DNA from: Haladaptatus halobius
Lineage (GTDB): Archaea; Halobacteriota; Halobacteria; Halobacteriales; Haladaptataceae
DNA length: 64,000 nucleotides
NCBI RefSeq assembly: GCF_020618475.1
Contig: NZ_CP085335.1
Span: 1,488,001 to 1,552,000 of the forward strand
Direction of reading: 5' to 3'
How positions within the stretch are numbered: position 1 is the stretch's first letter; every line of letters starts with the position of its first letter. A program made the translations under genes and the position numbers. The notes under the pieces are model-generated. The model had not been told where the DNA came from and searched no databases. It worked only from the letters and a program-made list of their open reading frames with translations. This document shows, one piece after another, positions 57,385-64,000 of the stretch.

Positions 57385-58223
57385 GCTACGGGACGTATCT
57401 CGCGGGCGAACCTGTCATCGTCACGGCCGCGTTGACCGGCGGCGTCCACGGAAAGGAAGCCAACCCGAACGTACCCGAGACGCCCGAGGAGATCGGACGG
57501 GCCGCCGCCGCGGCGGAAGAAGCGGGTGCCGCCATCGTCCACCTGCACGCCCGCCGGCCGAACGGTGAGCGTTCCTTCGCGACCGAGCGATTTCAAGCGA
57601 TAGACGACGCTGTGAGGACGCACGCGGACGACGTCATCATCCAGCACTCGACGGGGGGGACGGCCGCACCGGCCGAAGACCGCCACCTCCCGCTTCGAAC
57701 CGACCCCGCGCCGGAGATGGCGTCGCTCGACATGGGGCCGCTGAACCGATACGACCACCTCACGAGCGAGAACACGCGGGCGATGGTGGACGACCTCTTC
57801 GACGAGATGGCCGACTGCGGCATCAAACCGGAGCTGGAGGTGTTCAACGACGGCCACCGCAACGAGGTGTACGGGCTCTTGGAACGCCGAGACCTCGCCG
57901 ACCCTGTGTACGCGACGCTCATCTTCGGCCCTGGAACGCTCACGAGACCGCGTCCGAAGAACTTCCTGAACGCCGTCGACGACCTGCCTGACGGCGCGCT
58001 GTTCAACACGCTCGGATTCGGGAAACACCAGCTACCGTTCGCGACGATGGGTATCCTGTTCGGCGGGCACGTCCGGGTCGGTCTGGAGGACAATGTCTAC
58101 TACCGGCGGGGCGAACTCGCCGAGAGCAGCGCACAGCTCGTCGAGCGCGTCGTGCGTGTCGCCGACGAACTAGGGCGAGAGGTCGCATCGCCTGCGCGAT
58201 CGCGAGAAATTCTCGGTCTATAA
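57381..58223 (+). CDS. BKACE family beta-keto acid cleavage enzyme
   Basis: A 280-aa protein starting MSYGTYLAGEPVIVTAALTGGVHGKEANPNVPETPEEIG. The zinc motif VHLHARRPNGERS (H-x-H) and the (E/Q)HSTGG loop (IIQHSTGG) are those of the 3-keto-5-aminohexanoate cleavage family. It condenses acetyl-CoA with a beta-keto acid to give acetoacetate and an acyl-CoA. The substrate in haloarchaea is unknown. It is coupled to the four-Cys protein gene. Confidence 0.9.
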   Translation: MSYGTYLAGEPVIVTAALTGGVHGKEANPNVPETPEEIGRAAAAAEEAGAAIVHLHARRPNGERSFATERFQAIDDAVRTHADDVIIQHSTGGTAAPAEDRHLPLRTDPAPEMASLDMGPLNRYDHLTSENTRAMVDDLFDEMADCGIKPELEVFNDGHRNEVYGLLERRDLADPVYATLIFGPGTLTRPRPKNFLNAVDDLPDGALFNTLGFGKHQLPFATMGILFGGHVRVGLEDNVYYRRGELAESSAQLVERVVRVADELGREVASPARSREILGL

Positions 58224-58288
58224 TCTACGACTCGACCCGCCTTCCGAATCACGACCTTCAAGCCGCTCGCCTCCGACCACTCGAACGA

Positions 58289-58945
58289 ATGCTTCCCCTC
58301 TTCCACGATTTCACCGACGAAACGGTACTCGTCTTCGGCGGGGGGAGCGTCGGCCTCCGGAAAGCCCGCTTTTTCGCGCGGGAAGCGCGAACCGTCGTCG
58401 TCGGCAGGCAGTTCGAAGCGAGTTCCGACGCCGTCGAGGCGTCGCTGATTCGGACACACCTCGAACCGGAAGAAATTCGAGGGTGGTTCGACCGCGCCTC
58501 GCCCGCGCTCGTCGTCGCCGCGACCGACGACGGCGCGCTCAACGACGCCATCGAGGCGGAAGCCCAACGACGCGGCGTGCTGGTCAACCGCGCCGACCGA
58601 AGCGGCGAACGCGAGGCGGGGAGCGTCGTCGTTCCGGCAACCGTCCGGGACGGAGAAGTCGTCGCGGCGGTCGCAACCGGCGGGCGAAGTCCCGCCCTGA
58701 GCAAACACCTGCGGGAGCGAATCGAACCGCTGCTCGACGGCGCGGACGCGATGGCGGATCTGACGGCCGACGTCCGAAAGGAGCTGAAAAGTCAGACCGT
58801 GCCGCCCGAAGACCGGCGAAGAGCGGTTCGGGCAGTGGTCGAATCCGACGCCGTTCGGAACGCGATTGCGGCCGGAAGAAACGGTCGTGAAGAGGCGAAC
58901 GCCGCGGTAAAAGACGCACTCGATTACTCCCTCAACCGAGGCTGA
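58289..58945 (+). CDS. Precorrin-2 dehydrogenase / siroheme synthase N-terminal type
   Basis: A 218-aa protein starting MLPLFHDFTDETVLVFGGGSVGLRKARFF, the NAD-binding GGGxVGxRKA motif of Met8p/CysG-N. VVAATDDGALNDAIEAEA, LVNRADRSGEREAGSVVVPATVRDG and ATGGRSPALSKHLRERIEPLL follow in order. It oxidises precorrin-2 to sirohydrochlorin. The 3' end overlaps the convergent ferredoxin gene by 14 bp. Confidence 0.9.
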   Translation: MLPLFHDFTDETVLVFGGGSVGLRKARFFAREARTVVVGRQFEASSDAVEASLIRTHLEPEEIRGWFDRASPALVVAATDDGALNDAIEAEAQRRGVLVNRADRSGEREAGSVVVPATVRDGEVVAAVATGGRSPALSKHLRERIEPLLDGADAMADLTADVRKELKSQTVPPEDRRRAVRAVVESDAVRNAIAAGRNGREEANAAVKDALDYSLNRG

Positions 58946-59228
58946 TCGTTCCGTCGCCGTCGGGATTCGGCGCGATCTCCTCGCCCGTCCGGCGGTCGAT
59001 GATGTGGATGACGCCGACGTCCTTCTTCGCGGGGCAGACCCCCGCAGCGCGGACGTTCTCGGGGAGTTCGTCATCGTCGAGGAAGTACGTCTTCGGGCTT
59101 GCGAGTCCGGTCGAGAAGTCCATCCCCCAGTTGTCGGCGACCTCCGCACATTTCCCCGCGCCGAAACATCGCGCTCCCTCGAAGAGTATCTTGTACGGCT
59201 TCTCCTCGACCGGCGGCGTACTCGTCAC
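58932..59228 (-). CDS. Ferredoxin with three cluster cysteines
   Basis: A 98-aa protein starting MTSTPPVEEKPYKILFEGARC. Only three cysteines are present: CFGAGKC and, near residue 65, CPAKKD, a C-x5-C...C-P pattern expected for a [3Fe-4S] cluster. It may donate electrons to the nitrite/sulfite reductase at the window end. It is convergent with the dehydrogenase gene, and its start overlaps the TrpD-like stop by 4 bp. Confidence 0.82.
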   Translation of the reverse strand: MTSTPPVEEKPYKILFEGARCFGAGKCAEVADNWGMDFSTGLASPKTYFLDDDELPENVRAAGVCPAKKDVGVIHIIDRRTGEEIAPNPDGDGTISLG

Positions 59229-60268
59229 GGTTCGTACCCTCGCAGGGCGTCGAGCGCCGCGGCGGCGTCCCCGTCGGCGATAGTCTTCCGCGCTAGCGTC
59301 AGTCCTTCGTCGAACGAATCCGCGTCACCACCGGCGTAGATGCGGACGGCGGCGTTGAGCGCGACCGCGTCGGCGAACCCGTCTTCGCGCTCGCCGGACA
59401 GCACCGATTCCGTGATTCGGGCGGAATCGGCCGGTACGTCCCCGACTTCGAGGTCCTCGCGTTCGAAGTCCATCCCGTAGTTTGCCGTCTCTATCTCGTA
59501 GTCGTCCAACTCGCCCGACTCGTCGTTCCATTCGGCGACCTTGGTGTAGCCCGGTCTGATGTCGTCGTACCCCTCCTGCCCTTGAAAGAGGACTGCTCGC
59601 TCGACGTTCGACGTTCGGCTCTCTCGCAACGTGTCGACGATTCGCTTGGCGAAGGAGAGGTGGTAGAAGCTTCCGAGATGAACCCCGGCGTCGGCGGGAT
59701 TCGCCAGCGTCTCGACCGTGTTCACGAACGTCCGGACGCCGACCGCGGCCCGGCGGTCGCGGAGCGCGTTGAGGTCGGGGTTGAACCGCGACTGGTCGTA
59801 GAATCCGAAGCCGACCGAATCGACCATCGCCGCGCTCGCGTCAGGCGCGAGGTCGGTTTCTACCCCGAGTTCGGCCAGCACGTGTCGGTACGCACAGCCC
59901 TCCGAGACCGGCACGCGGTCGCCGCTGTGGACGACGACCGGCGTTCCCGCGGCCGCCGCGACCAGCCCCGCCGCCACGCCGAGCAGCGCCGTCTCGCTCT
60001 TGCCGTCGTAGTTCGCGCCGCAGTCCACCGGGTCGGCGTCGGGGTGAACGACTTCGACCGAACCGTCGCACATCGCGTCGAGGAAGCCGGCCAGTTCGTC
60101 GGGCGTGTTGCGTTTCCATCGGTTCGCAACCCAGAACCCGCCGAGCGTCGTCGGGTCGGCGTCGCCGGCGAGGATTCCGTCGAACGCCTCGTAGGCCTGC
60201 TCGTAGCTCATGTCCTCGGCCGACTTCGGCCCGGAGCCGACCTGCGACATCAGTTCTCGAAGCGCCAT
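59225..60268 (-). CDS. Anthranilate phosphoribosyltransferase-like (TrpD2/YbiB-type) protein
   Basis: A 347-aa protein starting MALRELMSQVG. The fold shows LSYEQAYEAFDGILAGDADPTTLGGFWVANRWK, VDCGANYDGKSETALLGVAAGLVAAAAGTPVVVHSGDRVP and SFYHLSFAKRIVDTLRE. The PRPP loop GTGGD is absent at its usual place (VDCGANYDGK), so TrpD activity is doubtful. It sits between CobA and ferredoxin with 4-nt overlaps on both sides, pointing to a role in siroheme or nitrite metabolism. Confidence 0.75.
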   Translation of the reverse strand: MALRELMSQVGSGPKSAEDMSYEQAYEAFDGILAGDADPTTLGGFWVANRWKRNTPDELAGFLDAMCDGSVEVVHPDADPVDCGANYDGKSETALLGVAAGLVAAAAGTPVVVHSGDRVPVSEGCAYRHVLAELGVETDLAPDASAAMVDSVGFGFYDQSRFNPDLNALRDRRAAVGVRTFVNTVETLANPADAGVHLGSFYHLSFAKRIVDTLRESRTSNVERAVLFQGQEGYDDIRPGYTKVAEWNDESGELDDYEIETANYGMDFEREDLEVGDVPADSARITESVLSGEREDGFADAVALNAAVRIYAGGDADSFDEGLTLARKTIADGDAAAALDALRGYEP

Positions 60269-61095
60269 CACTCGATCCCCCTGTCGGAGGCGACCGTTTC
60301 GGGTGCGGGGGAAAAATCGACCGACGGTGCGCCCTGCAGGAACTCGGCGACGCGGTCACGGACGGCGACCACATCGCCGACGACGGTCACCGCGGGCGGT
60401 TCGATGCCGACCTCGTCCCGACGCTCCACGATGGTTTCGAGCGTTCCGGTGATGGTGAACTCGGACTCGCGGGTCGCGTTCTCGACCATGGCGACCGGCG
60501 TCTTCTCGGTGACGCCGCCGGCGCGCAACGCCGCGACGTAGTCGGGGAGGCGACCGACACCCATCAGCACGACGAGCGTTCCGCCCGCCCGCACGTTCGC
60601 GGCCAACGCGTCCCAGTCGAGGGCGCTCTCCGCTTTCGTCGGGTCTTCGTGGCCTGTGACGACGGTCACGCTCGAAGCGTGTTCGCGGTGGGTGACCGGG
60701 ATACCGGCGACGCCCGGCGCGGCGACCGCGCTCGTGATTCCCGGGACGACCTCGAAGTCGATTCCGGCGGCGGCGAGTTGCTCCGCTTCCTCGCCGCCGC
60801 GACCGAAGACGGTGGGGTCGCCGCCTTTCAGGCGAACCACGTCCTTGCCCTCCCGCGCTTTGCAGACCATCATGCGGTTTATCTCCTCCTGCGTCGTTCG
60901 CTCGCCGTTCGGGCCGGGTCGCTTGCCGACGGAGACGACCTCGGCCGTCTCGGAGCAGGATTCGACGATTCGCTCGTCCGCCAGCCTGTCGTGGAGGACG
61001 GCGTCCGCCTCGTCCAGTAGTTTGCGTGCCTTTACCGTCAGCAGTTCCGGGTCGCCCGGACCTGCGCCGACCAGATAAACTGTTCCATCGTGCAT
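60268..61095 (-). CDS. cobA: Uroporphyrinogen-III C-methyltransferase
   Basis: A 275-aa protein starting MHDGTVYLVGAGPGDPELLTVKA. SAM- and substrate-binding motifs are VYLVGAGPGDPELLT, DAVLHDRL, VRLKGGDPTVFGRGGEEAEQL and FEVVPGITSAVAAPGVAGIPVTHR. It makes precorrin-2 from uroporphyrinogen III, the branch step to siroheme and cobamides. Its TGA overlaps the TrpD-like ATG, and it follows the DR2241 fusion gene by 4 bp. Confidence 0.95.
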   Translation of the reverse strand: MHDGTVYLVGAGPGDPELLTVKARKLLDEADAVLHDRLADERIVESCSETAEVVSVGKRPGPNGERTTQEEINRMMVCKAREGKDVVRLKGGDPTVFGRGGEEAEQLAAAGIDFEVVPGITSAVAAPGVAGIPVTHREHASSVTVVTGHEDPTKAESALDWDALAANVRAGGTLVVLMGVGRLPDYVAALRAGGVTEKTPVAMVENATRESEFTITGTLETIVERRDEVGIEPPAVTVVGDVVAVRDRVAEFLQGAPSVDFSPAPETVASDRGIE

Positions 61096-61099
61096 CGAA

Positions 61100-62935
61100 T
61101 CACCTCTCCTCCGCGATCCGCTTCGCGCGGCGATATCGCGCCCGGTAGCGGTTCGCGGGGTCGCTCACGTCGCCGGCGCGCACGGTCGCGCCGTCTTCGG
61201 CGTCTTTGCGCCTCGATTCGTCCTCTCGTTCGAGCCTCAAAAATTCGCGGGCCCCCGCCACGAACAGCGAACACGGCTCCCGGCAGGGGAACTTGCCGTC
61301 GCCGCGCGGCGCGTCGAGTTCGTCGCCCTCGCTCGCGTCCCACGCGCGGCGTTTGAGACACTGCGAATCGACGCAACAGGCCTCGGCGGCGCGTTCCAGC
61401 GCGTTTCGGTCGAGTTCCTCGACCTCGGCGTAGATGCCGGTCTGGCGCGCGGCCGCCTCCTCGAAGTGGGTCACGTCGAGGTCGCCCTCGCGCTCCCGGT
61501 GCCAGTTGGCGACCGTCGCCGGGTAGACGTGTTCGACTGTACGGTAGAGGTCGTCGCCGTCCCGCGCGGCGAACGACCATCCCGACGGAAGCGTCGGAGC
61601 CGTCTTCAGCGGGCGGTACTCGCCGTCGTCGGTGAACCGCGACAGGTCGCGTATCGCGGCCGGGTCGTCGTAGGTCGTGAGGTCGGCGTCGTCCGCCTCG
61701 CGGTCGTCGACGTGGCGAACCTCGTAGCGCCGTTCGCCGCCGTCCGAGAGCGAGACGGTGAGCGCGAGCTGCCCCCACGTCCGGGTGACGCCGGTTTCGT
61801 CTTCCTTCTCGGTTCCGGCGAGCGCGTCGTAGCGTTCCATAACCGGACGATCCGCGCGTTCCAACCAGCGCAAGAACGCGCGGCGGTGGGTGCCGCGCCC
61901 GCCCACGATGCGATTCCAGTAGTGCCAGTTCGAGACGTATCGAGGGTGGTCGCGCGCGAACGAGCGAAACTCCCGTTCGCTCAGCCCGGCGTGCCGCGTC
62001 TCCGGCGTCTCGAGGGTGAACCCGCGGTCATCACTCCCATCCCTGTCGAACGCCGCGCGAAGTCCGTCGAAATCGACCCCCTCCGTCGCAGCTTCGGTGA
62101 GTTCGTCGACCTGCAAACGACGTATCGACGCTTCCCCTCTGGCCGACGCTCGCGTCTCGTTCTCGAAATCCGCACCCGCATCCGCGGTGCGTTCGAGAAC
62201 CACGTCGGCGACCAGCGGTTCCGTCCCCACGGCCCCAGCGTACCAGACCGTCCGCCCGGCCACCTCGGCCGGTACGTCGTAGCCCGCGCTCGCGTCGTCG
62301 GTCAGCCCGACATCCTCGGGGATGTCCTCCTGCGTGTGGTAGCCGTCGGCGACGAACAGCGGGACAACGACGAGTTCGTCGCTCTCGAAGTGCGCGGGGA
62401 GGTCGTCTATCACTGGCTCCTCGTCCATGAACAGCGCCCGAACCTCGTCGAACCGACCTCGCTCGCGGATGCGGTCGACGTGCGTTCGCGTCGCCCGCGC
62501 GCTGTTCTCGTTGCGCTCGGTTCCGTGGCCGACGACGGCGAGTCCGACCCCTGGCCCGACATCGGGGTCGCCGGTCACGCGCTCGGCGCGCTGAACGATG
62601 ACCTCCGTCATCGCGTCATGGGTTCCCACCGGGTCGGTGTACGTCACCGACTTCTCCACATCGAGGTTCCAGCCGTCGGCGAGTCGGAGTTCGCGCGGAA
62701 TTACCTGCTCGGTGAAGTACCCCTCGCTCGTGAACAGCGGGACGACGTACACCTCATCGCTCTCCACGGTTCGGAGCACCTCGCGCGGCGACGGCTCCTC
62801 CTTCCAGAACGCTTCGTGAACCGCCGCGAACGACCCCCGCGAACGAATCTCGTCGGCGTGGTCGTACAGCGGTCGGGCCGACCGGGGGTCGAGATGCGAG
62901 CCGTGTCCGACCAGCACGAGCGCCGAACGGGTCAT
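61100..62935 (-). CDS. CbiX-CbiX-DR2241 fusion: chelatase with a Fe-S domain
   Basis: A 611-aa protein. Residues 1-120 and 130-250 are two CbiX-like chelatase halves (LVLVGHGSHLDPRS... with VVPLFTSEGYFTEQVIPREL; then AVVGHGTERNENSA with VVPLFVADGYHTQEDIPEDV). The C-terminal DR2241 domain ends with a four-Cys cluster site (CCVDSQCLKRR...CREPCSLF). It would insert iron (siroheme) or cobalt, with possible redox activity. Its stop is 4 bp before the cobA ATG. Confidence 0.9.
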   Translation of the reverse strand: MTRSALVLVGHGSHLDPRSARPLYDHADEIRSRGSFAAVHEAFWKEEPSPREVLRTVESDEVYVVPLFTSEGYFTEQVIPRELRLADGWNLDVEKSVTYTDPVGTHDAMTEVIVQRAERVTGDPDVGPGVGLAVVGHGTERNENSARATRTHVDRIRERGRFDEVRALFMDEEPVIDDLPAHFESDELVVVPLFVADGYHTQEDIPEDVGLTDDASAGYDVPAEVAGRTVWYAGAVGTEPLVADVVLERTADAGADFENETRASARGEASIRRLQVDELTEAATEGVDFDGLRAAFDRDGSDDRGFTLETPETRHAGLSEREFRSFARDHPRYVSNWHYWNRIVGGRGTHRRAFLRWLERADRPVMERYDALAGTEKEDETGVTRTWGQLALTVSLSDGGERRYEVRHVDDREADDADLTTYDDPAAIRDLSRFTDDGEYRPLKTAPTLPSGWSFAARDGDDLYRTVEHVYPATVANWHREREGDLDVTHFEEAAARQTGIYAEVEELDRNALERAAEACCVDSQCLKRRAWDASEGDELDAPRGDGKFPCREPCSLFVAGAREFLRLEREDESRRKDAEDGATVRAGDVSDPANRYRARYRRAKRIAEER

Positions 62936-63078
62936 TCTTCTCGCGTTTCGTCCTCGCCCCGACGCTCCGAGAGGTGCTCCCAGATCTCAGTGCAGCCGCT
63001 ACCGTCCGGCACGTCGTCCAAGTGGTCGTCTTCCGATTGCTCGCTCACTTGCCGCTCGCTCACGCGTTGGTCACTCAC
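62932..63078 (-). CDS. 48-aa acidic protein upstream of the CbiX fusion
   Basis: GTG at 63076-63078 opens MSDQRVSERQVSEQSEDDHLDDVPDGSGCTEIWEHLSERRGEDETREE; later GTG codons (63063, 63048) or ATG at 63120 are alternatives. This GTG overlaps the TGA of the preceding tiny ORF, which favours it. The DDVPDGSGCTEIWEHLSE core looks conserved. The stop overlaps the chelatase start by 4 bp. Function unknown; the single Cys could be a metal ligand. Confidence 0.65.
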   Translation of the reverse strand: MSDQRVSERQVSEQSEDDHLDDVPDGSGCTEIWEHLSERRGEDETREE

Positions 63079-63157
63079 CCGTCGCCACCTCCCGGTTCGT
63101 CGGGTCGACGAACTCACCATCTAGATATCGGCGGTCGTCGGAGTCGAATCGTGTCAT
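63071..63157 (-). CDS. 28-aa micro-ORF at the head of the siroheme operon
   Basis: ATG at 63155-63157 opens MTRFDSDDRRYLDGEFVDPTNREVATGE and ends in a TGA that overlaps the next gene's GTG. It is acidic, has haloarchaeal codon use and no homology I recognise. It may be a small protein or a leader peptide. It is preceded by a purine-rich GGTGGTG. Confidence 0.5.
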   Translation of the reverse strand: MTRFDSDDRRYLDGEFVDPTNREVATGE

Positions 63158-63392
63158 CACCACCTACTCTACCGCACGTCCCCTAAACGGTGCGTCTTCA
63201 CGTAATTCCGGCCGATGCTCCCACGTTGCGGTAAGATTCGTCGGTTCCTCTGACGGGCGAAAAATGGGAAGTCGCCGCGCTAGTTCCGTCACGGGACGAC
63301 GTGAACCATTTCGCCGGTCGTGACGCGTCATACGATGCGGCGGGGGTTGCGACTGCCGACGCGCTGAGGTGCGCGGACTCCGACGTACCGAC
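63158..63392. other. Intergenic region between the siroheme operon and the DUF7968-like gene
   Basis: A 235-bp gap between divergent genes. It must hold both promoters; I see no clear TATA box or coding sequence, only a CCGTTTAGG-like element (minus strand, about 63182-63190) upstream of the micro-ORF. Confidence 0.35.
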
Positions 63393-63695
63393 ATGGCGAC
63401 CGCGATTCGCACGTTGGACGAGGGCGCGTGGGTGAACGTGAACAACACCAGAACCGTCGGGGTGAGTAACGTCTGGAAACTCGCCGACCACGGCATCTGC
63501 GGCTGCGACACCGCGTTCTTCCTCGTCGAAGTGTTCACCGACGTCGGGGTCGACGGGCGGTGGGTCGAAGCCCGCGCCGCCGGACAGTGTATCGGTTGCG
63601 GCGAACGCGGCACGACGGGATGGCTCCGGGTCGGGCGCGTCCGCGACGGCGAATTTCGCCCCGTCGTCGTGGAATCCGTTCACCGACCGCGGTGA
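63393..63695 (+). CDS. Small zinc-binding haloarchaeal protein (DUF7968-like)
   Basis: A 100-aa protein starting MATAIRTLDEGAWVNVNNTRTVGVSN. It has two cysteine pairs, GICGCDTAFFLVEVF and AGQCIGCGERGTTGWLRVG, fitting a zinc site. It lies 134 bp before the reductase gene, on the same strand. Function unknown. Confidence 0.72.
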   Translation: MATAIRTLDEGAWVNVNNTRTVGVSNVWKLADHGICGCDTAFFLVEVFTDVGVDGRWVEARAAGQCIGCGERGTTGWLRVGRVRDGEFRPVVVESVHRPR

Positions 63696-63829
63696 GCATC
63701 GTCTTTCGTCGAATTCGCTCGATTTCGGCGCGTCACAGTCACCCGTAACGTTTGCCTCTACATCCGACCTCCGGCGGGGATTGACGCGGAGGGCGTCGGT
63801 TTACGGGTGGGTTCTCTACGGTCTCCCAC

Positions 63830-64000
63830 ATGCCGACCGACGTGGAGAAGTGGAAGGACGAGGTGTACGGGAAGGAGATACGAGAGCACATGCTTCGGTT
63901 CGCCGAGGAGGGGTGGGACGCGATTCCCGACGACGAGCACGACGCGTGGTTCGAGCGGTTCAAATGGTGGGGGCTGTATCACCAGCGCGACGGACAGGAG
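63830..64000 (+). CDS. nirA: Assimilatory nitrite/sulfite reductase, N-terminal part (cut by window end)
   Basis: ATG at 63830 opens MPTDVEKWKDEVYGKEIREHMLRFAEEGWDAIPDDEHDAWFERFKWWGLYHQRDGQE, still open at base 64000. The FKWWGLYHQR segment is the start of the ferredoxin-dependent siroheme nitrite/sulfite reductase family. The siroheme and Fe-S ligands lie outside the window. Neighbouring siroheme genes and a ferredoxin fit this assignment; nitrite is the likely substrate, sulfite the alternative. Confidence 0.85.
   Translation, partial: MPTDVEKWKDEVYGKEIREHMLRFAEEGWDAIPDDEHDAWFERFKWWGLYHQRDGQE

Noticed and set aside
61466..63124. 552-codon plus-strand frame opposite the CbiX-DR2241 gene
   Set aside because: Antisense shadow with no domain.

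Overview
The window is high-GC DNA from a halophilic archaeon (class Halobacteria). The evidence is strongly acidic predicted proteins, a linked pair of gyrBA and topoisomerase VI genes, a proteasome beta subunit, an archaeal UbiA-type ether-lipid prenyltransferase, aEF-1beta, an archaeal 7S (SRP) RNA, HalOD1 and HTH-10 proteins, TATA-led leaderless genes, and haloarchaeal-type small zinc-finger proteins. The genus cannot be fixed from the sequence alone. Most of the window looks like core chromosome. I saw no insertion sequence, prophage or CRISPR array.

Layout. 0-5.4 kb: an XRE regulator cut by the window edge, a UPF0212 protein, a GNAT acetyltransferase, a zinc-finger/membrane gene pair, a winged-helix regulator divergent from an arginase, and a Nudix protein. 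5.4-13.8 kb: gyrB-gyrA and top6B-top6A, divergent from a 522-bp control region. 13.8-19.3 kb: zinc-ribbon membrane protein, metallo-hydrolase, YkvA-like protein, DNA ligase, GCS-like protein. 19.3-26.2 kb: psmB, small haloarchaeal proteins, an HTH-10 regulator, HalOD1, adenine deaminase with a metallo-hydrolase, and a beta-helix protein. 26.3-32.6 kb: tRNA-Val, OsmC, FilR1-type regulator, sucCD, GDPD, quinone oxidoreductase, SDR. 32.8-37.6 kb: two NSS transporters and pccB-pccX. 37.6-50.9 kb: methyltransferase, cystathionine gamma-synthase, several metallo-hydrolases, aEF-1beta with a zinc-finger micro-protein, FAH-family enzyme, NDH-like flavoprotein, YhbY, MscS, 7S RNA, cysK.

51-57.1 kb is accessory in character. 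It holds a decayed RecA-type ATPase gene, the UbiA lipid enzyme, tRNA-Arg(TCG), and then an arsenic module (arsR-arsM, an unknown membrane protein, arsN2) followed by a GAP-family membrane protein. A perfect palindrome lies at the expected arsR start site. 57.1-64 kb: a BKACE enzyme coupled to a four-Cys mini-protein, then a siroheme block (precorrin-2 dehydrogenase, ferredoxin, TrpD-like protein, CobA, CbiX-CbiX-DR2241 fusion, two tiny coupled ORFs) leading into an assimilatory nitrite/sulfite reductase cut by the window end. These genes plausibly make and use siroheme.

Three genes carry clean inactivating lesions that can be reconstructed: a DUF3784 membrane protein (one TAA), a Tat-exported AstE-like lipoprotein (5-bp tandem duplication just after a zinc ligand), and a RecA-like ATPase (one frameshift and one TAG). 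Candidate regulatory DNA includes an 18-bp alternating purine-pyrimidine tract and a palindrome at the gyrB promoter, and perfect palindromes in the arginase and arsR leaders.
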